DNA of 64,000 bases from Lepus europaeus (lineage: Eukaryota; Chordata; Mammalia; Lagomorpha; Leporidae): positions 34,408,388 to 34,472,387 of the forward strand of contig NC_084828.1 in the NCBI RefSeq assembly GCF_033115175.1, written 5' to 3'. How positions within the stretch are numbered: the first letter of the stretch is position 1; the number at the start of each line of letters is the position of its first letter. The notes beneath the pieces are model-generated. The model was not told the DNA's origin. It did not search any database and was given only the letters and a program-made list of their open reading frames with translations. The position numbers and the translations under genes are program-made. Positions 13,490 to 26,160 of this stretch are shown here, piece after piece.

Positions 13490-13645
13490 TAACTTGGAAT
13501 CCTTTTCAGTGGCTCTTACCACCATTCTATAGGTGAGGAACCTGCAGTTCAGAGAACTTTACCCAAGACCATAATGACAGGTGTGCTAGGATAAGGATTT
13601 GATCCTACACATCTCTATAAAACCCATGCCTTTTCTCTTGAACCA
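13490..13645 (-). repeat. MIR
   Basis: TTCTATAGGTGAGGAACC, AACTTTACCCAAGACC and GATTTGATCCTACAC, then ATGCCTTTTCTCTTGAACCA, match antisense MIR in order. Confidence 0.7.
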
Positions 13646-14141
13646 TGATGTACTACCATATGTTAAGATTGTTTGAAAATTTGAAGAGTGATGTTGCACA
13701 AAACAGAACTTACTTCCATATGTACATGAAAATAGACAACATGTATGTCGGAATCCATTTCTTCATGAAGTAAGCTGTATGTATTAAATTTACAAAAATT
13801 GTGGCCAGATGCTTTCAGTATGGATTGTTTGAGACTTTTCTGCTACCTTTAAAGCCCTCAGTAATGTCAGCAGTCAATCTTACTTAATGTAGTATAAACC
13901 TCATACCCCCGAGACAGTAATCTCACCACTAGTTCTTATCAAACCAGGAGATTTTGATTTTGTCTAGAATTGTGAATGAAAATAAAAACATGAGGCCAAA
14001 CACAACAAAAGAATGTTATTAGGTAGTAACTATGTTGCCTTGAGTTTTGTTTCTAATTTCAGAAACTCTGAGGTGGAAGTCATTAGCCTTTGTGGCTGTA
14101 ATTTTCCATCTTGTAAATTCAAAGAAAATCACTTAAAACCA

Positions 14142-14161
14142 TACACACACACACACACACC
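14142..14161. repeat. (AC)n microsatellite
   Basis: Uninterrupted AC dinucleotides, about nine to ten units. Confidence 0.95.
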
Positions 14162-14889
14162 TTGTATTGTAAAAGGAAGATAAACTAAAATGATGGGGGA
14201 AGTAATAGTGATTTATGAAGAGATGATTTGACCCATCAGAGATATACTCAAATACCTATCAGGACCTTAGAAATTAAGTGTATGTGAAATAAATTGGATA
14301 TGATTTTGTTTCACAATCAGTCCAGAGTATTAACTCAGAAAAGGTATACTAGAGTTTCTTAAGGTGAAACAAAATGAGAAAATGTTAATATTGCATTTGT
14401 TTCTAGTCCTTGAAAAAGACTTTAAGCATCTAGTATGTTACTCATTTTAGAAAATGAAAAATCAAAAATGAGAATAATCAGATAGGAAAATAGATCTGTT
14501 AAGATGCCCATAATATGTACTATACTTTTTGCATAATTTTATTAAATATCTAGATATTTTCCAAATCTTAACACATTTTTTAAAATTTTTCTCACTTTTT
14601 CTTGTGCCACAATTTATAACCCAAAATACTTTCAGCAAAAGGCTTTATATTGTAATATTTTGTTTTGTTTTAATTTATGTTGATAGTTAGAAAAATATGG
14701 TTCAAGTTCTATGATATTGCCTTCATAGACAAAAACTTAATGAACATGATGTAGGATGTAAGAGTATCTCACCATATCTCCTGTCACCCAGAATTGTCAG
14801 GGTTGATTCTACTGTCATGGATTACCAATTCCAAGTAGCTCCACCTGTCTGAAACTCCAAGAAGTTAAGTGCCAATGATTTGTCTTATA

Positions 14890-15205
14890 GACCATCACAT
14901 TGTTATAACAAAATACTGTAAGCTGGGTAGCCTATAAATAACAGAAATGCATTGCTTAGAGTTCTGAAGGCTAAGAAGTTCAAGATCAAGGCACAAGCAG
15001 ATTTAGGGCCATTTCCCTTTTTATGGATGGTATCTTCTACTTACATCATCATCATGGTAGAAGATATAAGGCAACACTCTGTGGCCAGTCTAATGACCTA
15101 ATAACCTCCCCAAGTCCAGCCTCCTGATACTGCCACCTTGAGTTGAGGATTTCAACATAGGAACATGGGAGAGACAAAACAAAATGCTCAGACCATAGCA
15201 TGAGT
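14890..15205. repeat. Ancient interspersed repeat, family A
   Basis: TGTTATAACAAAATACTG, AGCTGGGTAGCCTATAAATA, ACAGAAATGCATTGC and TTGAGGATTTCAACATAGG, ending ATGCTCAGACCATAGCA, follow a widespread mammalian repeat I recognise by pattern but cannot name with certainty. A second copy lies at 31820-32505. Confidence 0.6.
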
Positions 15206-15265
15206 GATACTCCAAATAAGTATTTTTTTAAAGTTTATACATTATTCAATTCAAATATAATTTAT

Positions 15266-15878
15266 CTGAATTTTTAAAAAGATATTTGTTTATTTAAAAG
15301 GCAGAGTGACAGAGACAGAGGGGCCTGTGTTGTGGCACAGCATGTTAAGGCATCGCCTATGACACTGGTATCCTATATGGGTGCCAGTTCAAGCCCTGAC
15401 TGATCCAGTTCTGATCTACTGTCCCACTAAAATATCTGGGAAGGCAGCAGAAGATGACCCAAGTACTTGGGCTCCTGACATCCATGTGGGGGACCCGGAT
15501 GAAGATCCTAGCTTCAGCCTGGCCCAGTCCAGACCATTGCTACTGTTTGGGGAGTGTGGACTAGCAGATGGAAGATCTCCTCTCTCCTCCCCTCTACCCT
15601 ACACCCTTTCCTCTCTCCCCTCTCGTTCACTCCCCAAATGGCTACAAAAGCCAGTTCTAGTCCAGGCCAGTGCTGGGAGCCAGGAACACCATTCTGGTCT
15701 CCTACATGGGTGGCAGAGCCCAAGCTCTAAGGCCATCTACCACTAATGTCTACCACAGACATTAGCAGGAAGCTGGAAGGGAAGCAGAGCAGCCAGAGCT
15801 TGAATTGGCACTCCCATATGGGATGCTGGTGTTATAAACAGCAGCCTGTCCTGCTGTATCACATTGCTGCCCTCCTTC
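15266..15878 (-). mobile_element. Older antisense CSINE, split
   Basis: The tail part at 15266-15320 and the body-to-head part at 15621-15878 (ending GCTGTATCACATTGCTGCCC) are separated by a + strand SINE. Confidence 0.8.
15321..15620 (+). mobile_element. CSINE nested in an older antisense CSINE
   Basis: The head is GGGCCTGTGTTGTGGCACAGCATG; a TC-rich end runs into the host element. No A-tail is distinct, so the right limit is approximate. Confidence 0.78.
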
Positions 15879-15900
15879 CACTATTAAAGAGGAGAGTCCT

Positions 15901-16250
15901 TGGCCGGCACTGTGGCTCAATAGGCTAATCCTCCGCCTAGCGGCACCGGCACCCTGAGTTCTAGTCCCGGTTGGGGCGCCGGTTCTGTCCTGGTTGCTCC
16001 TCTTCCAGTCCAGCTCTCTGCTGTGGCCCGGGAGTACAGTGGAGGATGGCCCAAGTCCTTGGGTCCTGCACCCACATGGGAGACTGGGAGAGGCGCCTGG
16101 CTCCAAGCTTCGGATCAGCGCTGTGCACCAGCCACAGCACGCCAGCCGCAGCGGCCATTGGGTGGTGAACCAACGGCAAAGGAAGACCTTTCTCTCTGTC
16201 TCTTTCTCTCACTGTCCACTCTGCCTGTCAAAAAAATAAATAAAAATAAA
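15901..16250 (+). mobile_element. Young full-length CSINE
   Basis: The head is GGCCGGCACTGTGGCTCAATAGG and the end CTGCCTGTCAAAAAAATAAATAAA. A perfect 15-base duplication AAAGAGGAGAGTCCT lies at 15886-15900 and 16251-16265. Confidence 0.93.
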
Positions 16251-16614
16251 AAAGAGGAGAGTCCTCTGAGTCTAAGGACATGAGGAAATTCTTTACCAGC
16301 TGTAGGCCTTGAAGGGAGCAGAGGGGAGAAGGTATATGGAAAGGGTGAGAAGGGAATTCCAGGAGTGGACAGGTGTCCCATGGATGAAAGCAGAGTTAGA
16401 AATTCTCAAAGTAATAGATACTTGGTTTTCAGGATTTTATCATTTTAAGTGACTTTTAATTGATCTTTTCATCTGTAGGCAATGCAATTTAGAAATTGGA
16501 AACCAATTTGCTCCAAAACATCTACAGAAACATTTGAAAAAGATACATAAAGAGACTACTGGTTACTACTGGTTACAATAATGGCTCCACATTGTCTCTG
16601 AAGTTTAAAACTGG

Positions 16615-16790
16615 ATCCTAGATTTAGACAGATTTGGGTGTGAACCACAGCGCCACTACTTGTAACTGGTTGACTTGGTGATGGATTAACTATAATAGGG
16701 ACTTGGTTATCAGGTGGCAAAGGTTATCAAAGCCAAATGAGACATTATATGTAAAATGCTTAACACTGTATACATAGAGCTCAATCTCAT
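16615..16790 (+). repeat. MIR
   Basis: Sense MIR order: GGTGTGAACCACAGCGCCAC, TACTTGTAACTGGTTGACTT, then AAATGAGACATTATATGTAA and AATGCTTAACACTGTA. The L1 begins just after. Confidence 0.6.
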
Positions 16791-18088
16791 TGATCCTAGT
16801 CTTTGTGATATCCAGTGTGGGTTGATTTCATGTCTTAGCTATTGTGAATTATGCTGCAGTGAACATGGTGTTAGAGATAAATCTCTCATGTGCTGATTTC
16901 TTTTGGTTTGGGTAATTCCCTAGGAATGGGATGGCTGGATCATATGGTAGGTCTATATTCGGATTCCTGAGCTATCTCCATACTGTCTTCCACAGTGGCT
17001 GCACCAGTATACAATCCCACCAGTAGTGGACCAGGGTAACTTTTTCCCCACATCCTCTCCAGCATTTGTTGTATGTTGATATCTGTATGGCAGCCTTGAT
17101 AACTGGAATGAATGCAACCTCACTGTGATTTTGATTTGCATTTCCCTGATGGTTAGTGATCCTGAATATTTTTTTTTCAAGTGTCTGTTGGCCATTTCAA
17201 TTTCCTCTCTTGAAAAAAGCCTGTTGAAGTCATTTGCCCATTTCTTAACTGGATTGTTTGTTTTGTTGTTTTTGAATTTCTTGAACTCTTTATAGATACC
17301 AGATGTTAACCCTTTATCAGTTGAGTAGTTTGCAGATATTTTCTCCCATTCTGTAGGTTGCCTCTTCACTTTGCTGAGTATTTCTGTTGCAGTACTGAAG
17401 CTTCTTAGCTTGATGCAATCCCAATTGTCAATTTTGGCTTTGCTTGTCTATGCTTCTGGGATCTATTCCAAGGAGTCTTTGCCTATTCAAGTGTCTTTCA
17501 GGGTTTCCCTAATGTTCTGTAGTAATTTGATAGTATCTGGTACTAGATTTAGGTGTTTGATCCATTTTGAGTGGATTTTTGTGTAAGGTGAGAGGTAGGG
17601 GTCTAGTTTCATACTCTGTACAACAAGATCCAGTCTATGAGTCTGTTTTTGTGCCAGTATCAGACTGTTTTGATTATAATGGCTCTGTAATATGTCTTGA
17701 AATGTCTGTAATATGTCTTGAAATCAGGTATTATGCTTCTGGCTTTGTTTTTGTTGTGTAAGATTGTTTTAGCTCTTCAGGGTCTCCTGTGTTTCCAAAT
17801 GAATTTTAGCCTGGTTTTCTCTAGATTTGCTAAGAATATCATTGGTATTTTGATTGGGATTGCATTGAATCTGTAAATTGCTTTTGGTAGTATCGACATT
17901 TTGATGATGTTTATTCTAATCCATGAGCATGGAAGATTTTTCCATTTTTTAATGTTTTCTTCTATTTTGTTCTTTAGTGTTTAATAATTCTCATTATAGA
18001 GATCTTTGACCTCCTTGGTTAAATTTATTTCAAGGTATTTAATTATTTTTGAAGCTATTGTGAATGGGACTGATCTTAAAAGTTTTAT

Positions 18089-18324
18089 GCTCCTCTTCCA
18101 ATCCAGCTCTCTGCTGTGTCCTGGGAAAGCAGTAGATGACCCAAGTCCTTGGGCCTCTGCACCCACATGGGAGACCAGGAGGAAACACCTGGCTCTTGGC
18201 TTCGGATCAGCATAGCGCTGGCCATTTGCAGCCAACTGGGGAGTGAACCAACAGATGGAAGACTTTTCTCTCTCTCTCCCTCTCTCTCTTTGTAACGCTA
18301 CCTCTCAAATAAATAAAATTAAAG
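18089..18324 (+). mobile_element. CSINE inserted in the L1 (5'-truncated)
   Basis: The copy starts at the TGCTCCTCTTCCA segment, so it lacks the tRNA-like head. It continues through the CTCTCT body to CTCTCAAATAAATAAAATT. Flanks share AAAGTTTTAT / AAAGTTTTTAT. The antisense L1 reverse transcriptase sequence resumes directly after it. Confidence 0.88.
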
Positions 18325-21130
18325 AAAGTTTTTATCAACTTTGGCATTGTCTGTATATACAAAGGCTATTGATTTTTCTGTGTTGATTTTATATCCTGCC
18401 ACTTTCCCAAATTCTTTTATGAGTTCCAATAATTTCTCAGTGGAGACTGTTGGATCCCCTAAATATAGAATCATGTCATTTGCAAATAGGGATAATTTGA
18501 TTTCCTCCTTTCCAATTTTTATCCCCTTGATTGCTTTTTCTTGCCGAATGGCTCTGGCTAAAACTTCCAGGACTATATTAAATAGCAGTGGTGAGAATGG
18601 GAATCCTTATCTGGTCCTGGATATTAGGGGGTGTGCTTCCAGCTTTTCTCCATTCAGTAGGATACTGGCATGGGTTTGTCATGAATTGCTTCAATTGTGT
18701 TGAGGAATGTTCCTTCTATACCCAATTTGCTAAAGGTTTCATCATGAAAGGAAGTTGTATTTTAGCATTTGATAAAATGCTTTTTCTGCATCTATGGAGA
18801 TAACCATATCAGTTTTGTTCTTCAGTTTGTTAATGTGATATATCACATTTTTTATGACCATTCCTGCATACCAGAGATAAACCTCACTTGGTCTGGGTGA
18901 AAGATCTTTCTGATGTGTTGTGGGATTCCATTAGCTAATATTTTGTTGAGGATTTCAGATCTATGTTCAGCAGGGATATTGATCTATAGTTTTTTTTCTC
19001 TGCATCTTTTTGTAGCTAGGAATTAAGGTGATCCAGACATCACAGAATAAGTTTGGGAGGAGTCCCTCCTTTTCAATTGTTTTGAATAGCTTGAGAAGAA
19101 TTGGAATGTCTGGTCCTGGGCTTTTCTTTGTTGGCAGGGTCTTTATTACTGATTTGATTTCCATCATGGTTATTAGTCTGCTAAAGTTTTCTGTCTTCAT
19201 GACTCAATCTTGGTAGATTGTATGTATCTAGGAATCTATCCACTTCTTGTAGGCTTCCCAATTTGTTGGCATACAGCTCTTTGTAGTAATTCCTGGTGAT
19301 TCTTTTTATTTCTGTGGTATTTGTTAAATTTCCTTTTTCATCTCTGATTTTATTGATTTGGGTCTTCTCTCATTTTTTTTTTGGTTAGTTGGGCCAATGT
19401 TGCATCAGTTGTGTTTATTTTTCTTCAAAAACTAGCTCTTCATTTCACAGATCTTTCACTTTTTTTGTTTCAATTTTGTTTATTCTCTAATTTTAATTAT
19501 TTCTTTTCTCCTAATTTTGGAATTGGTTTGTTTTTGTTTTTCTAGGTCCTTGAGATGTATTGATAGCTCATTTATTTGGTACTTTTCCCATTTCTTCATG
19601 TAGGCACTGATTGCTATAGATTTCCCTCATAACACTGCTTTTGCTGTATCCCATAAGTTTTCATATGATGTGTTGTCTTCATTTGTTTCCAGAAATTTTT
19701 TTGATTTCTCTTTTGATTTCTTCTGTGACTCACTGTTCATTCAGGAACATGTTGTGCAGTTTCCATGTGTTTTCATATGATCTAGAGATTCCTGAATTGT
19801 TGATTTCCAGCTTTATTCCATTATGAGAGAATATGCATGGTACAATTTTAATTTATTTGAATTTGCTGAGACTTGCTTTATGGACTAGCATATAGTCTAT
19901 CTTAGAGAAATTCCATACACTGATGAGAAGAATATGTATTCTGCAACTGTGGGGTGAAAAGTTCTGTGGATATCAGGTACATTTGGTCCCTAATGTCGAT
20001 TAGCTCTGTTGTTTCTCTGTTTTCTGTCTAGTTAATTTGTCCATTGGTGAAAGTGGGTGTTGAAATCCCTTGTTACTATTATATTGGAGTCTATGTTTCC
20101 CTTTAGATCAATTAACAATTTTTAAATGCCAGGCACCCTGTAATTGGGTGCTTATGCATTTATTACAGTCACAACTTCCTGTTGAATTTATCCTTTAATC
20201 ATTACATAGTGCCCTTCTTTGTCTCCTTCAACAGTTTTTGTGTTAGTCTATTTTGTCTGATATTAGGATGGCAACACCTGCCCTTTAATGCTTTTCATTA
20301 GCATAGAATATCTTTTTCCATCCTTTCACTTTGAGTCTGTGTGTATCTTTGTTGGTGAAATGTGTTTTTTGTAGGCAGCAAATAGATGGGCCTCATTTTT
20401 TAATCCATTTGGCCGTCTGTATCTCTTAATTGGAGAGTTGAGGCCATTTATATTCAAGTGACTTTTGATAAGTAATGACTTCGCCCTGCCACTTTTCCAT
20501 TAATATTCCTGTTGTTCACTGTGTATTTCTTTAGTACTTTTACTAGGTGATTTTCTGCCTTCACATTCTTTCATCATGGTGGCTATCTTTCTGTGTTTCT
20601 CTGTGTAGCACATCCTTAAGCATCTTTTGTAAGCCTGGACGAGTGGCAACTAATTCTTTCAATTTCTGTTAGTTATGGAAAGTCTTTATTTCATCTTCAT
20701 TCATAAATGGGAGCTTTGCAGGATACAGTATTCTGGTTGACAGCTTTTTTTCTTTTAAGACTTGGACTGTATCTTGCCATTCCTGTCTAGCCTGTAGGGT
20801 TTCTGATAAGATGTCAGCAATGAGTCTAATTGGAGATCCTCTGAAAATAATCTGGCATTTCTCTTGTGCACATTTAGAATCTTTTCTTTATGTTTTACTG
20901 TGTAAAGTTTAACACGTGTCATGGTGAAGATCTTTTCTGCTCTTGTCTGTTAGGAGTTCTATGTGCTTCCTCTACTTGGATGCCCAATTCTTTCTCCAAA
21001 TTGGGGAAGTTTTCTGTAATTATTTCACTAAATAGGCCTTCTTGTCTATTCTGTCTTTCTATACCTTCAGGAATTTCTAAGACCTGATAGTATCCATAGA
21101 TTTCCAATACTGTTTTAAAGTTTTCTAATT

Positions 21131-21215
21131 TCTTCTCCCCCTCCTCCTCGTCCCTCTCCTCCCTTTTCTCCTCCTCCTCCTTCCCTCTCTCTCTCTCTCT
21201 CTCTTTTTTTTTTTT
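21131..21215. repeat. CT-rich tract inside L1 ORF1
   Basis: Pyrimidines only except one G near 21150: CTC/CCT units, then (CT)n and a T-run. It interrupts the L1 ORF1 coiled-coil region. Confidence 0.9.
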
Positions 21216-22789
21216 GGTCTAACTGTAATATTTCCAAAGATTTGTCTTCTAATTTGGATATTCTTTCTTTTGCCTCACCAAGTCTGCAATTATGACTTTC
21301 CACCACATTTTTATTTGATCTATTAAATTCTTCACTTCTAATATTTCATTTTGATTTCTCTTTAAAATCTCAATTTCATGGGAAAAATGTTTATTCTTGC
21401 TTTTAGGCACTTGTGGAGTTCATTTTTTCTTTCTCTGATGGCTTTTATCTTTGAGCTATGCCTCTCTGGCTTAGTAGAATGTACTTGCAGTGAATGAAGA
21501 GAGATGTGGTGGGTGTCACCAGGGAGCTGTGGTCAGTGCTCCAGAGTGGGACAGGTATCCATGATAGCACTCAAATTGGGCATGGCAGATCTCAATGCTC
21601 AGGTGTTATCCCCCAGTGTGTTCAGCGCCATCGTATGAAATGCACAAATGTTCTGTGCAGTCTTCGCTGTGAGCACAGTTCCCACTGCAATGACCTGCAC
21701 TAGGCAACCAAGGAGCTCCGCACATGTGGAGCTGTACCCAGTGATTGCCCAAACCCAAAATGGCACCTTCCGTTTCTCAGCCGGGCAGCAGGTGCTATTT
21801 TGGGGAAGCTGGGGCGAGAAAAATGTGCCCTCTCTTCTTCCACTGGGTCTGCAGGCAACCACTAGCAATTGCTAGCTCCCAGGGCTCAAGTTTGGCCACA
21901 TCTCCTTCTGGCTATATCGCAATGGGTTGCTGCAGTCCGGTCTTACCTATGTTTCCAAGCTGCTGCCCACTCTGGCTCTCAGTTGCTGCAGTTGTGTGTT
22001 GGGGAGATTCCAAGACATAGGAAGTGCACTCTCAGCGGGGAATTGGAGAGAGAACTGCATTGGAAATCCTACACGAGAAAAGAGAATGCTTGTGGACTGT
22101 GTGGAGGGTGTGGACGTGCAGCACAATCATCTTGATTTTATAGTTAAATGTAAAAATAAAGCCACAAATGAAGTGGTGAAATCTGAGCAGTGACTAATTT
22201 ATCAAGTACCTAGATAGGGAGACATGTCTAAATACAGAGGCATTAGTGAAATAGAAGCTTATTCACAGCTGGTGAGAATGTAAACATTTTCTGTTTTTCC
22301 CAAATAATTTTGCAGTGCAGTTAAGCAACTTATATCTTTTGTGTCAGTCTATCAATCAATTTAAGAAAATTTGAATTCTGGTGAAGCAATGAAAAATTTG
22401 CACAGTGGCTCAAGGAAAAAGATGTTTAAGCCAGTGTTATTCATTTAGGGAAATAAAGAATAATCCTGCAAATAACCAAAATGTCCAACCATTTGGGAAT
22501 ATTAAATGTGGCATGTCCACACTTTGTAATATCACAAACCATATAAAATTGTGCTTATAGGTTTAGTGACATAGGAAAGGTTTATTTATCAACACTGAAT
22601 GAATGAGAAATGGGATACAGACTCAGAGTAAGCTTGCAACTGTAAAGCAATATGTAGAAATACTTGAATATTGATTAAGTAATATGCTTATTTCTTGACT
22701 AGTGAGACATGAGTTGTATGGATTCTGTACACTTTTAAGCACTTCAGCATTGTTCTATATTAAATGTGGTAAAAGGGACTTAACAAATG

Positions 22790-23390
22790 ACAGAATTTTT
22801 TAATACTTATATAACAAAATTTACATTTTTACAATTTTAACTATGCAATTCGTTAGTATCAAATGCACTCACATTGCTGTGCAACCAACATTCCCTTCCA
22901 CCTCCAGAATGTTTTTCATGTTCCCAAATCAAAATTTTATACCCACTGGGGCCAGCGTTGTGCCACAGAGGATTAAGCTGCTGCCTGCAATGCCAGTATC
23001 CCATATGAACAGTGCTTCATGTCCTGGTGGCTCCACTTCCAATCCAGCTTCCTGCTAATGTGCTTGAGAAAGCAGCAGAAGCTAGCCCAACTACTTGGGC
23101 CCCTGTACCAGATGAAGACGAGACTCCTGGCTTCAGTCTAGCCCAGCCCTGGTCATTGCGGCCTTTAGTGAACCCGCAGATGGAAGATCTCTCTGTGTCT
23201 GTCTCTGTCTTTGTCTCTCCTGTGCCTCTACCTATGTCTTTCAAATAAATAAATAAATCCTAAAAACCTCTGTACCCACTAACTAGTAAGTTTCCTTCTC
23301 CCCTCTGTTTATCCCTGGGCAGCCACCATTCTGTTTTCTGTGCTGTAAATTTGACTGTTCTCAGAATCTCAAGCAGTAGAATCCTATAGT
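22790..23390. repeat. Ancient interspersed repeat (L1M-like), split by a CSINE
   Basis: The two halves (TTTACAATTTTAACTATGC ... TTATACCCACT and TACCCACTAACTAG ... GGCAGCCACCATTCTG) resemble a common old mammalian repeat that I recall as L1-derived; the exact family is not resolved. A CSINE lies between them. Confidence 0.5.
22946..23265 (+). mobile_element. CSINE
   Basis: The head is GGGGCCAGCGTTGTGCCACAGAGG and the tail CTTTCAAATAAATAAATAAATCC. The short duplication TACCCACT is on both sides. Confidence 0.87.
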
Positions 23391-23476
23391 TTTTTTTTTT
23401 TTTTTAATTTTGTGGCTGTCTTGAGAATTACAAATTTTGTAAGCCTTTTTCTTTTGCTTGAAAATACTGGAAAGCT

Positions 23477-23730
23477 AGGGCTGGCATTGTGGTATAGTTG
23501 GAAAATCCCCATACTGGGGCCAGTTCCTATACAAGCTGTTCCACTTCTGATCCAGCTTCCTGTTAATGGCCTTTGAAAAGCAACAGGAGATGGCTCAAGT
23601 TCTTTCCACAAGGGAGACCTAGAAGAAGCTCTTGGCTTCACCTTGCCAAGATGGCCATTTGGGGGAGTGAACCAAAGGATGGGAGATTCTCTCTCTGCCT
23701 TTCAAATAAATAAATAAATCTTTAAAAACA
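23477..23730 (+). mobile_element. CSINE, internally shortened
   Basis: The head is GGGCTGGCATTGTGGTATAG and the tail CTCTGCCTTTCAAATAAATAAATAAATC; the middle is shorter than usual. Confidence 0.83.
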
Positions 23731-26029
23731 TGTAAACCTAGACAGAAAAATTGAGAATCTACCTGTAATAATAAAATTCTAATGTGTAAATATGAGTCTC
23801 TAATTTTAATGAATCTGTTGGTATCCTATATCTACAGTCAAAGCAGTATTTAGACATTTTCTGATTATGTTAAAGCCAAAATAAATGACACAATAAAGGA
23901 ATCATGTATAGTTTTGAAAACCAAAAGTATCTACAGTGTGTTGTATGATGACAGCAGCCTTAATTGAAGTACTGGAAGTATCACAATGTGGTATTAGCAT
24001 TAATATAACATTTTCTTCAGTGCTAATAATTCAGATTCTCCTTATATCATGTACATGCCTTCAAACTTATGCACAGGAAGTCAAACGTACATGGAAGGAA
24101 CACGCAAACCATCCTGGATTTACTGAGCTATTATGTGTTCTTAGCATGACCTCTGAATGTGGCATTGTGGGTTGATTTAGTATCTTCCTGTCCAGTTAAA
24201 CTTTAGAATTTACAATTTGTGCTAATATCCCATCGTAGATTGAATGGTCATCTTAAAAACTGTTAAAGAGGCATCAAATTGAAGAAGACACTGGGCAATC
24301 ATGAACAGCAGGTGAGAAGACCCTAAGTGTCTAGGGTTTACTGTTCTGAACTTAGTTCCCATTCAGAAACAGGTCTGGCACTGAACTAAACTGTGTCAAA
24401 AGTGAGGCGGTGAAATGTAGAGCCTGCATAGTTGATGGACAGGAGTCAAAAAAAAAAAAAATGATCATCTCAGCTGCAGCAGGAAACTAACTGTACTCTG
24501 TTAACCTCAATCGAGATCCGCTCTTCAGGAAAGTGATGTGCTTACAGTGGATGCTTGAGTTGGGAATCTGTAGACTAAACTGTACTGAGAGAAAGGAGGA
24601 AGAGTTAGATTTTGAACTCCACAATGAGAGCAGTAACTAAGGGTTCAAGATTTGGAGAATGTAGAAGTCAGTTGTTTTGGATTGTATTTTAAGAAGCCAT
24701 GAAATAATTGAGGAGAAGAGCGAAATTTGCTGTTTGCTATCATAAAATGAATCTTGGTATCATCATTTTTGGAGTATTTCATGTGTTAACTTTTATCTCC
24801 AAAATCTGTGTCTGTCTGTTGAATGGGTGACTTAATTGGAGGGAAGGGGGAAGAAAGACATGTTTTGGAATAGATAAGTAACATAAGTGAAGGCATTGAA
24901 ATATTAGTGAAGTGACCACTTGTTTGACCTTTTTCTGTTTTTTTTTAAGCTTTTTTTTTTTTTTTTGGAAGACAGAAGGGCTGTCGCTTGGCAATAAATT
25001 AATTAGTATGCCTTCTTTAAAAAGGCAAGAGATCAGGAGACAGGGTGGCTAGCTCCTCCCTTCAGCATGTGTGGTGGCTGAATCTAAAGGAAGTGGCCAT
25101 AAACTTCTAACACAAAAATGTTTCATTATAAGGGGAAAGTCATATCTTTCCATTTTGCTATTAGACATTTAAGGTCGATTAATGTCACTTGCATTCCAAC
25201 TCAGTCACTGCTTTAGACTTTGTCTACTAAGGGCAGCTTTAACTGGCCATCAGCTCATGAGACTCCTCTAAAATTGTTTCTTTTTGTTAGGGTTTAGTTA
25301 GCATGTTGAACCTTGAAAACAAAATATAATAGAACCTGTCCCAAGTGGCATGAATAATTAAATTTCTGAAAGCTTTCCAGGTTCTTTGGTGTAACAAATT
25401 CAAATATAAATTTATTGCTCAGGGCAAAACCAAAGTAATGTCCTACAGTGACTTGGAAATTTAGTTAACATGGAAACTAACAAAAGTTTCTGAAAGAATA
25501 GACAAATTGCTCCCAAGAGAACATAAAGGAGGATGACATAAGGTTAGACAAAAGATTCATGTTTTAAGTGAATTTCTTTTGAAATGCAAACGACCTCAAA
25601 GAATCTTTACAGCTCTCTTAGGAAAAAATCTCCTGGGTGGTATCATTTGTGCTGAAGGATTTTAGAATGGGTTGGTAGGGTGCTAATGGGAAAGCCTAGC
25701 ATCTTGGCATTTGGGGATTTACATGAACAAATCTCCAGAGCACTTGCTGAAGATGTTCACATAAATCTGTGCACCCCTGCTGGAGAGGCTTTTTCCTTAT
25801 GGCTGTCTTTAGCTCAGTGTTTCACACAGCTTTGCTTCTGAAGAGATCCTGATAAGGAAACAGCCTCAGTGCTATCTGCAGGCAGACACAGTTCTGCTAT
25901 GAGCACCTCTGTGTTTCAATACATTTGATTTTAGCAGCTGCGTGCACCATGAGTGTCCCTGCCACCATGAAACCAAGGGTCCACATTAAATGTTCACAGC
26001 CAGGCCATACTCAAATCACAGAAAAGTAT
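23731..26029. other. Non-coding DNA, nothing recognised
   Basis: It contains short A and T runs (24449, 24951) only. 22140-22790 is likewise unassigned. Confidence 0.5.
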
Positions 26030-26160
26030 GAGTATCTTCAAAAGATGCATGGGAGAAATCTAGTATAAAAATCTATGGGTGGATTTCAAAGTTTCTTGGT
26101 GTCAAACTCAACGTATCTTTTAATTGCAATTTTCCATGAAATTTTTGAAGGCCCCATATA
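26030..26160. repeat. Recurrent partly palindromic element, copy 2
   Basis: The left arm ATCTTCAAAAGATGCATGGG and the right arm TTTTCCATGAAATTTTTGAA are inverted relatives; ACGTATCTTTTAATTGC lies beside the right arm. Confidence 0.5.

Larger units (their letters stand above)
16795..22135 (-). mobile_element. L1 LINE, antisense, near-complete but 3'-truncated and inactive
   Basis: Read on the minus strand this is a LINE-1: a GC-richer 5'UTR-like part (about 22135-21430), ORF1 (about 21430-20520) and ORF2 (about 20500-16850). ORF1 shows a coiled-coil stretch (ERISKLEDK near 21240) and the RNA-binding domain with GIE...ENFPNLEKELGIQVEEAHRTPN (about 21060-20930). ORF2 shows the start of the reverse transcriptase domain (LPTKKSPGPD near 19130) and the C-terminal part with [19 protein letters not shown] and [13 protein letters not shown] (about 17365-17180). 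The catalytic motif reads FAND, not FADD. There are many stops and frameshifts and no A-tail at the low-coordinate end, so the 3'UTR is lost. A 5'-truncated CSINE lies inside it at 18089-18324. It cannot encode a working element. Confidence 0.92.

Noticed and set aside
18341..18703. 120-codon + strand frame in the L1
   Set aside because: It is antisense to the L1 reverse transcriptase; the meaningful reading is on the minus strand.
24945..24990. Poly-T followed by GGAAGACAGAAGGG as an antisense SINE
   Set aside because: Beyond the T-run the similarity to a CSINE body is too short and no head or duplication is visible.
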